From NCBI GenBank assembly GCA_027490415.1, contig JAIXYD010000115.1, forward strand, positions 1 to 14,793: a stretch of DNA of 14,793 bases. The letters run 5' to 3'. The DNA is from Streptomycetaceae bacterium (GTDB taxonomy: Bacteria; Actinomycetota; Actinomycetes; Nanopelagicales; Nanopelagicaceae). Position numbers and translations under genes: made by a program. The stretch's first letter is position 1, and every line of letters starts with the position of its first letter. Positions 7,309 through 13,899 of the stretch are shown piece by piece. Under the pieces are notes generated by a model. The model did not search any database and was not told the origin of the DNA. It saw nothing but the letters and a program-made list of their open reading frames with translations.

Positions 7309-9207
7309 ATGACTTCGGCACCTCTTCGATTGCGTGTACAGAAAGTCGATCGTGGTGAGAACCAAGCATCAGCAAACCTTCCCGTAGCGCGGCTTTGGGT
7401 AGATACAGGGTTGTCTCATCTTGAACCCACCTATGACTATCTAGTGCCGCAAAGCCTTGATTCACATGCTGCAGTTGGCGTGAAGGTATTAGTCGATTTC
7501 TCAGGACGAAAAGTAGATGCCTTTGTCGTAGACCGATTGAGCACTTCGACAGTTGGAAATTTAAAGTTCATTGAGAAAGTTACTTCTCCGGTCCCTTTAC
7601 TCACGAGGGAGGTAATGGAACTTGTTGCTGCAGTATCGAGAAGATGGGGATCACTTCCTAGTGAAATCCTTGCGTCGGCAATACCACCCCGTGTTCAGAC
7701 TTCAGAAAAATCCGTGGCTGATCTGCCTCAACCCGACCAATCGGTAGTTGCAAGAGGAAAGAATCCATCTCACGCCTTCTATCTCTTCACTCCTGGAGAA
7801 AACCCCTACCAAACGATGGCTTCTTGGGTAAAAGACAGATCAGGGAAAGGGGGAGTACTTGTAGTACTTCCGGAGCTACGCGAGGTGAACTCTCTAGCTC
7901 AGGCGATGAGTGAATTGGGATTAGTTTTTTCAGTCTTAGATGCATCCCTTCCAAGGAGCACTCGATATTCAAATTTCTTGAAAGTGGCAACAGGGACATC
8001 ATCTATTGTCATCGGAACCAGAAGCGCAATTTTTGCCCCGGTTGTCAATCTTGCGACGCTAGTAGTTTTCAGGGAAGGTTCCGAGTCGCATTACGAAAGA
8101 CGCACACCTGGTTGGAATGTACGTGATGTTGCGATTATCCGATCACAGCTCGCATCGATCGACCTTACCTTTGCTGGATTTTCCCCATCTTCAGAGCTCT
8201 CCCTCTTGATTGAAGAGGAAGCGATTGCCGTTCGAGGTAAGCGTGGCAAAGTTAATGCATCCTCGTTTTCTCAACAACATGGTGAGTTACTTCCTGATCG
8301 AATTTTCACGCCCATAAGGGAGGCACTCAAGCGTGGTTCAGTGTTGTTCCTCGTCCCTCGCAAAGGCTATTCACAAGCGATCTCATGCTCCTCTTGTCGA
8401 AATGTCGCGCTCTGCCAATGCGGTGGTCGAATCTACTTTGGTGGTCCTGATAAGGGTTACATCTGTTCTCTCTGCAGTTCAACAACTTCACAGTGGAGCT
8501 GCAGGTGGTGCAAAAAGAGTAGAGCGAATCTCTTGGGCCGTGGCAATCTCAGATTTGCACAGGAAATCGGAAGGGCATTTCCTGGACACGCACTCTTTTC
8601 ATCCGACGCAACTCATGTTGTAGATGAGGTTACAAGTCCACATTCAATCGTATTGGCCACGGCAGGCATGGCTCCAATTGTTGACGGGGGATATGAGGCG
8701 GTCATAATTCTTGAGGGGGATAACCTTTTCTCACAGCTTGATCTCAGGGCGCAAGAACGTGCACGTGAAGCGATAATGCAAAGCGCCTCTCTTCTGTCAG
8801 CGACCGGCAAAGCTTTAATTGTGGTTGATATTTCTCATCCCATAGTTGCGGGCGTTTCAAGATGGAATCTTTCACCTCTACTGGCACGCGAATTGCGAGA
8901 ACGTGAGCAAACTCAGTTGCCTCCATATGTGCATGCGGTCGTGCTCGAGTTTGAAATATCAGAAAGTGCAACCTTCATCAGTGGCCTCAAATCCGCGATT
9001 AGTCAGGGTCGTCTGCCGGAATCTGTTCGAGTTCTTGGTCCTACGCGGTTAGATGGAGAACTTTCGCGTGTCATAGTGACTGTCTCTCGTAATCAAGGGC
9101 AAGAACTATTTGATTTTCTGGTTACCTATCGTAGAAAACGGGGATTGGCCAAGAAATCGATTCCAAGTATGCGTATCGACCCGTACACCCTCTCGCATTC
9201 GCTGTGA
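7309..9207 (+). CDS. priA: Actinobacterial PriA-type replication restart protein, helicase motifs degenerate
   Basis: PriA recognises stalled replication forks and helps reload the replisome. The 632-residue protein has the N-terminal DNA-binding domain (ARLWVDTGLSHLEPTYDYLVP at 27-47, split over two strands) and an eight-cysteine zinc region: Cys360, 363, 369, 371, 386, 389, 398 and 401, as in PriA. The helicase motifs are absent: no GxTGSGKT Walker A is found before VLVVLPELREVNSLAQA, and the DEEH box is replaced by VVFREGSESHYERR at 248-261. GTRSAIFAPV (237-246) and the C-terminal QLPPYVHAVVLE region still align with the family. Actinobacterial PriA proteins are known to lack detectable helicase motifs, so this is a lineage feature, not fresh decay. 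The ATG at 7309 has AAGGG at 7298-7302. It lies 31 bases after metK, as in other actinobacteria. Confidence 0.88.
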   Translation: MTSAPLRLRVQKVDRGENQASANLPVARLWVDTGLSHLEPTYDYLVPQSLDSHAAVGVKVLVDFSGRKVDAFVVDRLSTSTVGNLKFIEKVTSPVPLLTREVMELVAAVSRRWGSLPSEILASAIPPRVQTSEKSVADLPQPDQSVVARGKNPSHAFYLFTPGENPYQTMASWVKDRSGKGGVLVVLPELREVNSLAQAMSELGLVFSVLDASLPRSTRYSNFLKVATGTSSIVIGTRSAIFAPVVNLATLVVFREGSESHYERRTPGWNVRDVAIIRSQLASIDLTFAGFSPSSELSLLIEEEAIAVRGKRGKVNASSFSQQHGELLPDRIFTPIREALKRGSVLFLVPRKGYSQAISCSSCRNVALCQCGGRIYFGGPDKGYICSLCSSTTSQWSCRWCKKSRANLLGRGNLRFAQEIGRAFPGHALFSSDATHVVDEVTSPHSIVLATAGMAPIVDGGYEAVIILEGDNLFSQLDLRAQERAREAIMQSASLLSATGKALIVVDISHPIVAGVSRWNLSPLLARELREREQTQLPPYVHAVVLEFEISESATFISGLKSAISQGRLPESVRVLGPTRLDGELSRVIVTVSRNQGQELFDFLVTYRRKRGLAKKSIPSMRIDPYTLSHSL

Positions 9208-9223
9208 ACAAATCATTCTGCGT

Positions 9224-9229
9224 TAAGAT
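9224..9229 (+). promoter_or_regulatory. Candidate -10 box for a leaderless def transcript
   Basis: TAAGAT ends six bases before the def ATG at 9236, in the 28-base gap after priA. The bases between the box and the ATG (GCACCC) contain no Shine-Dalgarno sequence. It shares exact spacing with boxes before mihF-gmk, metK, rpe and hisE. Confidence 0.48.
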
Positions 9230-9235
9230 GCACCC

Positions 9236-9796
9236 ATGGCCATTCAGGAGATCAGATTATTCGGTGATCCGGTTCTAGTGACCCCAGCCTCCCCAGTGGT
9301 TGACTTTGATAAAGAGCTTCGAAACCTTGTGAGTGACTTGATTGACACAATGCTCGATGCTCCAGGAGCTGGTCTGGCTGCCCCTCAAATTGGGGTTCCT
9401 TTGCGAGTTTTCACCTGGTGTGTTGACGAAGAAATTGGACACTTAGTTAACCCGCAACTGACGTTGAGCGATGAGCTACAAGATGGAGAAGAAGGATGTC
9501 TCTCTTTTCCGGAGATTCGTTATGACACTCCAAGAGCTATGCGCGCCGTTGCTCGTGGATTCAATATGCATGGTGAGCCAATAACTGTCGAAGGCAGCGA
9601 GTTCATGGCTAGGGCACTACAACACGAAACCGATCATTTGGATGGAATTCTCTTTATTGAACGGTTGCCCAAAGATTTTCGAAAGCTTGCCATGAAGGAG
9701 ATTCGAGACTCAGAGTGGTTTATGAGCGCTAGCGAGAGTGGTTCAACTCCAATAATTAAAGTTTCACCTCACCAAACATTTGGCAAAGGGCGCTAG
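9236..9796 (+). CDS. def: Peptide deformylase
   Basis: This metalloprotease removes the formyl group from the N-terminal methionine of new proteins at the ribosome. The 186-residue protein carries all three family motifs: GAGLAAPQIG at 44-53, EGCLSFP at 86-92 and QHETDHLDG at 129-137. Cys88, His130 and His134 are the metal ligands and Glu131 the catalytic base. The usual EGCLSVP has Phe for Val here, a tolerated position. The ATG at 9236 is followed by the normal AIQEIRLFGDPVL start. Its stop overlaps the GTG start of fmt by one base; the pair forms the deformylation/formylation cycle and is commonly linked. A leaderless -10 box stands before it. Confidence 0.96.
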   Translation: MAIQEIRLFGDPVLVTPASPVVDFDKELRNLVSDLIDTMLDAPGAGLAAPQIGVPLRVFTWCVDEEIGHLVNPQLTLSDELQDGEEGCLSFPEIRYDTPRAMRAVARGFNMHGEPITVEGSEFMARALQHETDHLDGILFIERLPKDFRKLAMKEIRDSEWFMSASESGSTPIIKVSPHQTFGKGR

Positions 9797-10716
9797 TGCG
9801 TCTTGCGGTCGCAGCAACGCCGGAGGTTGCATTTCCGGCACTGGATTTTCTTCGCGGTGCACAACACTCTTTAATCAGAGTCTTCACAACACCGGATAAG
9901 CCGGTGGGGCGAGGGCGAGTAATGATGCCGAGTCCGGTTGCAACATGGGCAGAAACCAATGGGATCGAGTGTATTAAGGTTGGAAAAGCGATCGATATGG
10001 CTGACTCTCTTGCTGACATTGATTGTGTCGTAACGATTGCTTTTGGAATTCTCTTGCCGCAAGAAATTCTAGATATTCCATCGCACGGATTTATTAATCT
10101 GCATTTCTCACTTCTCCCTTCCTGGAGGGGTGCTGCACCAGTTCAGCGTGCAATTGAAAACGGCGATGATCACTTAGGTATCTCGGTCTTCGCACTTGAT
10201 GCTGGGATGGATACGGGACCGATCTATCGACAGTCTTCCTTCCCACTGGATCAGAAGATGCGGAGCAAGGAAGCGTTGGAGTTTTTGGGAGAGAAGGGCG
10301 TTGAACTCCTGTCACAAACTCTTGAGGATATTTCAAAGAATATTCTTCCAACCGCGCAGAGAACGATAGGCGTCTCATTGGCAAGAAAGTTAAGTAAAGA
10401 AGAATCCAGCATTGATTGGTCCATGCGGGTAGAAGCGATTGAACGCAAAATTGCGGCCTTTTTTCCGAACCCGATTGCTCGCACCATTTTCCGCGGCGAA
10501 GTTCTTAAAATTACTAGAAGCACCATCTGCAGTGATTTCGGGTCAGAACATCAGCTTTCACCCGGAGAGTTCTTTGTAGAAAAAGAAAGGGTCCTTGTTG
10601 GAACAAGCGAAACTCCACTGGAACTCATTGAAGTTATTCCGCAGGGAAAATCGGAGATGAGAGCAAGCGATTGGGCTCGTGGTGCAAGAATTACCATTGG
10701 TGAGCGCTGTGGTTGA
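9796..10716 (+). CDS. fmt: Methionyl-tRNA formyltransferase
   Basis: Fmt transfers a formyl group from 10-formyltetrahydrofolate to methionyl-initiator tRNA so that translation can start. The 306-residue protein has the folate/catalytic region GFINLHFSLLPSWRGAAPVQ (98-117) with Asn101 and His103, and DAGMDTGPIY with catalytic Asp139; the C-terminal tRNA-binding domain begins near residue 205 (SLARKLSKEESSIDW). The start is GTG at 9796, overlapping the def TAG by one base, with AAAGGG at 9785-9790 five bases upstream; the protein begins directly with the family's RLAVAATPEVAFPALDFL. Length is normal. The 3' end overlaps the start of rsmB by several bases, so def, fmt and rsmB are probably translated from one message. 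Confidence 0.97.
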   Translation: MRLAVAATPEVAFPALDFLRGAQHSLIRVFTTPDKPVGRGRVMMPSPVATWAETNGIECIKVGKAIDMADSLADIDCVVTIAFGILLPQEILDIPSHGFINLHFSLLPSWRGAAPVQRAIENGDDHLGISVFALDAGMDTGPIYRQSSFPLDQKMRSKEALEFLGEKGVELLSQTLEDISKNILPTAQRTIGVSLARKLSKEESSIDWSMRVEAIERKIAAFFPNPIARTIFRGEVLKITRSTICSDFGSEHQLSPGEFFVEKERVLVGTSETPLELIEVIPQGKSEMRASDWARGARITIGERCG

Positions 10717-12064
10717 GGCGCGAAGGAATACTTTTAAGAAACCCAAAGCTGATCCAGTTCGACTTTTGGTCTTTGACATACTCACTGAGGTAAATAGACG
10801 TGATGGTTATTCAAACCTCCTATTGCCACGAGCGTTAGATTCTTCGGAATTCGACCAACGTGACAAGGCATTTGCAACGGAGCTTCTCTATGGAACGTTG
10901 AGAATGCAGGGGCGCCATGATTACATACTTGCCCAAGTAAGTGATCGTCCATGGAGTGAGGTCGACGCTGGGATTGTTGATGTCACCAGGATGGGCCTTC
11001 AGCAAATCTTCGAAATGAGAGTTCCTATGCATGCTGCAGTCTCGGAGACTGTAGAACTGGCACGAAAGGTTCTCGGTGAATCCAAAGCATCCTTCGTGAA
11101 TGCTCTCCTTCGTAAAGTAAGTGCTCAGTCGCTTGAGGAGTGGCTTTCGCCATTGGCTCTCATCGATGATCAAGTGAGTAGATTGGCAATCACGTATTCT
11201 CATCCTGAATGGATGGTGAGTGCCTACTTTGATCTGCTTCGCGACTACGAGGAAGTTCGCGCACTTCTTGAAGCAAATAACACACCAGCTAAGCCAACTT
11301 TTGTTACGTGGCCCGGAAAATCAAAGCTAGACGAATTTTCAGAATGGCAGGCCACTCCGACAGCCTTTTCTCCTTATGGATTTAGAGCAGAGGTCACACC
11401 CTCAGCACTTGAAGCTGTTCGTCATCGTAGAGCGGGTGTTCAGGATGAAGGTTCGCAGCTCGTTGCATCAGTCTTCGCACTGGCTGCTGCCGATAGAAAA
11501 TCGTGGCTCGATATATGCGCCGGTCCTGGTGGGAAAGCAGCTCTTCTTTCTGCGATCGCGGATCAGGAGCAGCATCACTTTGTTGCCAATGAAATCTCTC
11601 AGGTGAGAGCAGATTTAGTGAAGCAAGTAATTGGCAAGAACGATGTATGGGTCGGCGATGCTCGTGAGATTGCCGCAAAAGGTGAAACATTTGATGCAGT
11701 GTTGGCTGATGTTCCTTGCACTGGAATGGGAGCACTGAGGCGTCGCCCCGAGGTGAGATGGAGGCGAAAACTCTCAGATTTACGCGAGCTTGGAGCCCTC
11801 CAAAGAGAGATCAGCGACGCTGCGATCTCGGTGTTAAATGTTGGGGGAGTCTTCGGATATGCCACATGTTCACCGCATCTTGCTGAGACAAGTATCGCTG
11901 TCGCCGACATACTCAAGAAACATCCTGAACTTGAGCAGATCGATATACAGCCTTTTATGCCGCAAGGTCTTGAAGGCGGAGTTCGCGATAAATGCATGGC
12001 TCTGTGGACGCAGCGACACAATACCGATGCAATGTTCTTGGCACTCTTCAGAAAAACCTCTTAA
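10709..12064 (+). CDS. rsmB: 16S rRNA (cytosine-5)-methyltransferase RsmB
   Basis: RsmB (Sun/Fmu family) methylates a cytosine in 16S rRNA, C967 in E. coli numbering, using SAM. With a GTG start at 10709 the protein has 451 residues. The first 150 form the NusB-like RNA-binding domain (VRLLVFDIL, GYSNLLLPRAL, DKAFATELLYGTLR). The methyltransferase follows: GVQDEGSQ at 243-250, SAM motif LDICAGPGGKAALL at 267-280, ADVPCTGMGALRRRPEVRW with Cys337, and YATCSPHLAETS with catalytic Cys387. The start is uncertain: GTG codons at 10709, 10700 and 10679 are all in frame and all overlap the end of fmt, by 8, 17 and 38 bases. I prefer 10709 because GGTGA at 10699-10703 is a reasonable ribosome site and the sequence before it is not conserved-looking. 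The def-fmt-rsmB order is widespread. Confidence 0.94.
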   Translation: MVEARRNTFKKPKADPVRLLVFDILTEVNRRDGYSNLLLPRALDSSEFDQRDKAFATELLYGTLRMQGRHDYILAQVSDRPWSEVDAGIVDVTRMGLQQIFEMRVPMHAAVSETVELARKVLGESKASFVNALLRKVSAQSLEEWLSPLALIDDQVSRLAITYSHPEWMVSAYFDLLRDYEEVRALLEANNTPAKPTFVTWPGKSKLDEFSEWQATPTAFSPYGFRAEVTPSALEAVRHRRAGVQDEGSQLVASVFALAAADRKSWLDICAGPGGKAALLSAIADQEQHHFVANEISQVRADLVKQVIGKNDVWVGDAREIAAKGETFDAVLADVPCTGMGALRRRPEVRWRRKLSDLRELGALQREISDAAISVLNVGGVFGYATCSPHLAETSIAVADILKKHPELEQIDIQPFMPQGLEGGVRDKCMALWTQRHNTDAMFLALFRKTS

Positions 12065-12066
12065 GG

Positions 12067-12072
12067 TAAAGT
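12067..12072 (+). promoter_or_regulatory. Candidate -10 box for a leaderless rpe transcript
   Basis: TAAAGT ends six bases before the rpe ATG at 12079, in a 14-base gap after the rsmB stop. The AATAGT between box and ATG has no Shine-Dalgarno character, although AAGG at 12063-12066 lies 12 bases upstream. Spacing is identical to the other four boxes. Confidence 0.45.
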
Positions 12073-12078
12073 AATAGT

Positions 12079-12732
12079 ATGGGAATCCGCATTACTCCGA
12101 GTATTTTAAATGCGGACTTTTCTCGGTTAGATCAAGAGATCAATCGGATAGCATCTGTCTCTGATTTACTGCATCTTGATGTTATGGATAACATCTTTGT
12201 ACCCAATTTTACTTTTGACTTTGATCAAGCAGCATCGATTATCGGGTCATCACCGATCCCGGTAGATTCCCATTTGATGATTGCAGATGTTGATCGACTT
12301 GCTCCGGCATATGCCCATGCGGGTAGTGCCAGCGTCACAATTCACGCCGAGGCGAGTTCATCCATTCGTTCCACCCTTCGAGCGATTAGGAGCGAAGGTG
12401 CGCGATCCGGTCTAGCGATAAAGCCAGGAACGTCAATCGAGGAATACGCGGACCTCGTTGACGATGTAGACATGTATCTCATTATGACTGTTGAGCCTGG
12501 TTTCGGCGGACAGAAATTTATGAGCACAATGATGGATAAGGTCGCCAGAACTCGATCGATCATTGGAGATAGACCCATTTGGCTGCAAGTTGATGGTGGG
12601 ATTTCTCTCGAGACGATTGAAATTGCCAGAGAGGCAGGAGCTGATACCTTCGTCGCAGGTAGCGCAGTTTTTAACTCCGCAGATCCAGCGGATATGGTCG
12701 AGCAATTACGCGCTCTTGCCGACGCTAAATAG
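12079..12732 (+). CDS. rpe: Ribulose-phosphate 3-epimerase
   Basis: Rpe interconverts ribulose 5-phosphate and xylulose 5-phosphate in the pentose phosphate pathway. The 217-residue TIM barrel is full length and has ITPSILNADFSRL at the N-terminus (Ser8), LHLDVMDNIFVPNFTF at 31-46 with metal ligand His32 and catalytic Asp34, DSHLMI with His65, the phosphate-gripping loop MTVEPGFGGQKF at 136-147, and VDGGIS at 171-176 with catalytic Asp172. All expected active-site residues are present. It sits 14 bases after rsmB, as in mycobacteria, but is followed here by hisE-hisG rather than ribD. It interconverts pentose phosphates and so is linked to the pool from which PRPP, the HisG substrate, is made. 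Confidence 0.97.
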   Translation: MGIRITPSILNADFSRLDQEINRIASVSDLLHLDVMDNIFVPNFTFDFDQAASIIGSSPIPVDSHLMIADVDRLAPAYAHAGSASVTIHAEASSSIRSTLRAIRSEGARSGLAIKPGTSIEEYADLVDDVDMYLIMTVEPGFGGQKFMSTMMDKVARTRSIIGDRPIWLQVDGGISLETIEIAREAGADTFVAGSAVFNSADPADMVEQLRALADAK

Positions 12733-12757
12733 CACACCTTCTCGTGGCGACGTCAAG

Positions 12758-12763
12758 TAAACT
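12758..12763 (+). promoter_or_regulatory. Candidate -10 box for a leaderless hisE-hisG transcript
   Basis: TAAACT ends six bases before the hisE ATG at 12770, inside the 37-base gap after rpe. No Shine-Dalgarno sequence precedes the ATG (AGTGAA). This is the fifth instance of the TAnnnT-N6-ATG arrangement. No strong -35 box and no T-box or attenuator fold in the short leader is visible. Confidence 0.48.
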
Positions 12764-12769
12764 AGTGAA

Positions 12770-13033
12770 ATGAAATCCTTTGATGAACTGTGGATTGAGC
12801 TATCCCAGAAGGCTATTGACCGCCCCGCAGATTCAGCAACTGTTGCAGCTCTAGATGCAGGGGTGCATTCGATCGGAAAGAAAATTATCGAGGAAGCTGG
12901 GGAAGTGTGGCTTGCCGCTGAACACGAAAGTGATGAAGCGCTGGCCGAGGAGATCAGTCAGTTGCTCTACCACCTGCAAACATTGATGCTGGCCCGTGGG
13001 CTCACCCCACAAGATGTTTATAAGTTTCTCTAA
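12770..13033 (+). CDS. hisE: Phosphoribosyl-ATP pyrophosphatase
   Basis: HisE hydrolyses phosphoribosyl-ATP to phosphoribosyl-AMP and pyrophosphate, the second step of histidine synthesis. The 87-residue all-helical MazG-like protein is a stand-alone form, not fused to HisI. It begins [14 protein letters not shown], then has [19 protein letters not shown] at 18-36 and the metal-binding motif [14 protein letters not shown] at 37-50, followed by [11 protein letters not shown] at 60-70. The Gln where many families have Asp in this last motif is, as I recall, shared with the mycobacterial enzyme, so it is not a defect. It lies 16 bases before hisG, and the two are a usual actinobacterial pair. 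A leaderless -10 box precedes it. Confidence 0.95.
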   Translation: MKSFDELWIELSQKAIDRPADSATVAALDAGVHSIGKKIIEEAGEVWLAAEHESDEALAEEISQLLYHLQTLMLARGLTPQDVYKFL

Positions 13034-13038
13034 TCTTT

Positions 13039-13045
13039 AAAGGAG
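13039..13045 (+). promoter_or_regulatory. Ribosome binding site of hisG, deciding between two ATGs
   Basis: AAAGGAG is the strongest Shine-Dalgarno sequence in the window. It is one base from an ATG at 13047 and four bases from an ATG at 13050. The first spacing is too short, and the family begins MLRIAIPNKG, so 13050 is the better start. Confidence 0.65.
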
Positions 13046-13049
13046 CATG

Positions 13050-13895
13050 ATGTTACGGATAGCAATTCCAAATAAGGGTTCTTTGGCCGATGAATCGATC
13101 GCGATCCTTAAGGAAGCTGGATACAAGCAGCGATCAGATTCGCGTGATTTAGTTCTGGTTGATGCCTCAAATGCTGTTGAGTTTTACTACTTACGACCAC
13201 GCGATATCGCAATCTATGTTGGCTCTGGCGAACTTGAGGCCGGTATTACTGGACGTGATCTCTTAATTGATTCGGGTGCTCATGCGATCGAGATCATGGC
13301 GTTAAATTTTGGTGGTTCGACATTCAGGTTCGCTGGTCCGACAGCTAAGGGCTATTCGATGAAAGACGTTGACGGTAAGCGGGTTGCAACGGCTTATCCG
13401 GGATTGGTTCAAAGCCATCTTGCATCACTTGGAATCAGTGCAGATGTGGTGCGACTTGATGGCGCTGTCGAAAGCAGCGTCCGTCTCGGTGTGGCAGATC
13501 TGATCGCTGATGTTGTGAGCACTGGAAATACCCTTCGCCAAGCAGGGCTAGAAATATTCGGTGATCCGATACTTACAAGTGAAGCAATATTGATTAGTCG
13601 CAAAGATGTGCCTATCGCCGCAGAGCTTGAAGTATTGATTCGTCGACTGCAGGGCGTTGTTACGGCTCGTCAGTATGTTCTAATGGATTACGACATTAAG
13701 AGGAGCGATTTAGATGCCGCTTGTGCGATTACTCCAGGACTGGAATCTCCGACGATCTCGCCTCTGCAAAACCCAGATTGGCTGGCAGTTCGAGCGATGG
13801 TTTTGCGTAGTGAAACAAATAAGGTGATGGATGATCTCTATGCACTTGGTGCGCGAGGAATTCTTGTCACAGATATCCACGCGTGCAGGCTTTAA
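13050..13895 (+). CDS. hisG: ATP phosphoribosyltransferase, long form
   Basis: HisG joins ATP and PRPP to make phosphoribosyl-ATP, the committed and feedback-controlled step of histidine synthesis. The 281-residue length is that of the long, HisZ-independent form. The catalytic domain has LRIAIPNKGSLADES at the start, GSGELEAGITGRDLL at 58-72 and the PRPP loop ADVVSTGNTLRQAG at 153-166. Residues from about 208 form the C-terminal ACT-like regulatory domain (YVLMDYDIKRSDL, ISPLQNPDWLAVRAMV, GARGILVTDIHACRL) where histidine binds in relatives. I chose the second of two ATGs, at 13050, for ribosome site spacing; starting at 13047 adds one Met. The stop lies four bases from the end of convergent serB, with no clear terminator between. 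Confidence 0.96.
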   Translation: MLRIAIPNKGSLADESIAILKEAGYKQRSDSRDLVLVDASNAVEFYYLRPRDIAIYVGSGELEAGITGRDLLIDSGAHAIEIMALNFGGSTFRFAGPTAKGYSMKDVDGKRVATAYPGLVQSHLASLGISADVVRLDGAVESSVRLGVADLIADVVSTGNTLRQAGLEIFGDPILTSEAILISRKDVPIAAELEVLIRRLQGVVTARQYVLMDYDIKRSDLDAACAITPGLESPTISPLQNPDWLAVRAMVLRSETNKVMDDLYALGARGILVTDIHACRL

Positions 13896-13899
13896 AGCT

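Noticed and set aside
7309..9207. priA as a decaying pseudogene because the helicase motifs are missing.
   Set aside because: The frame is intact over 632 codons, all eight zinc cysteines are kept, and loss of helicase motifs is a known trait of actinobacterial PriA.
10679..10708. Longer rsmB beginning at GTG 10679 or 10700.
   Set aside because: These would overlap the conserved end of fmt further and add residues with no family similarity; GTG 10709 has a better placed GGTGA. Not fully excluded.
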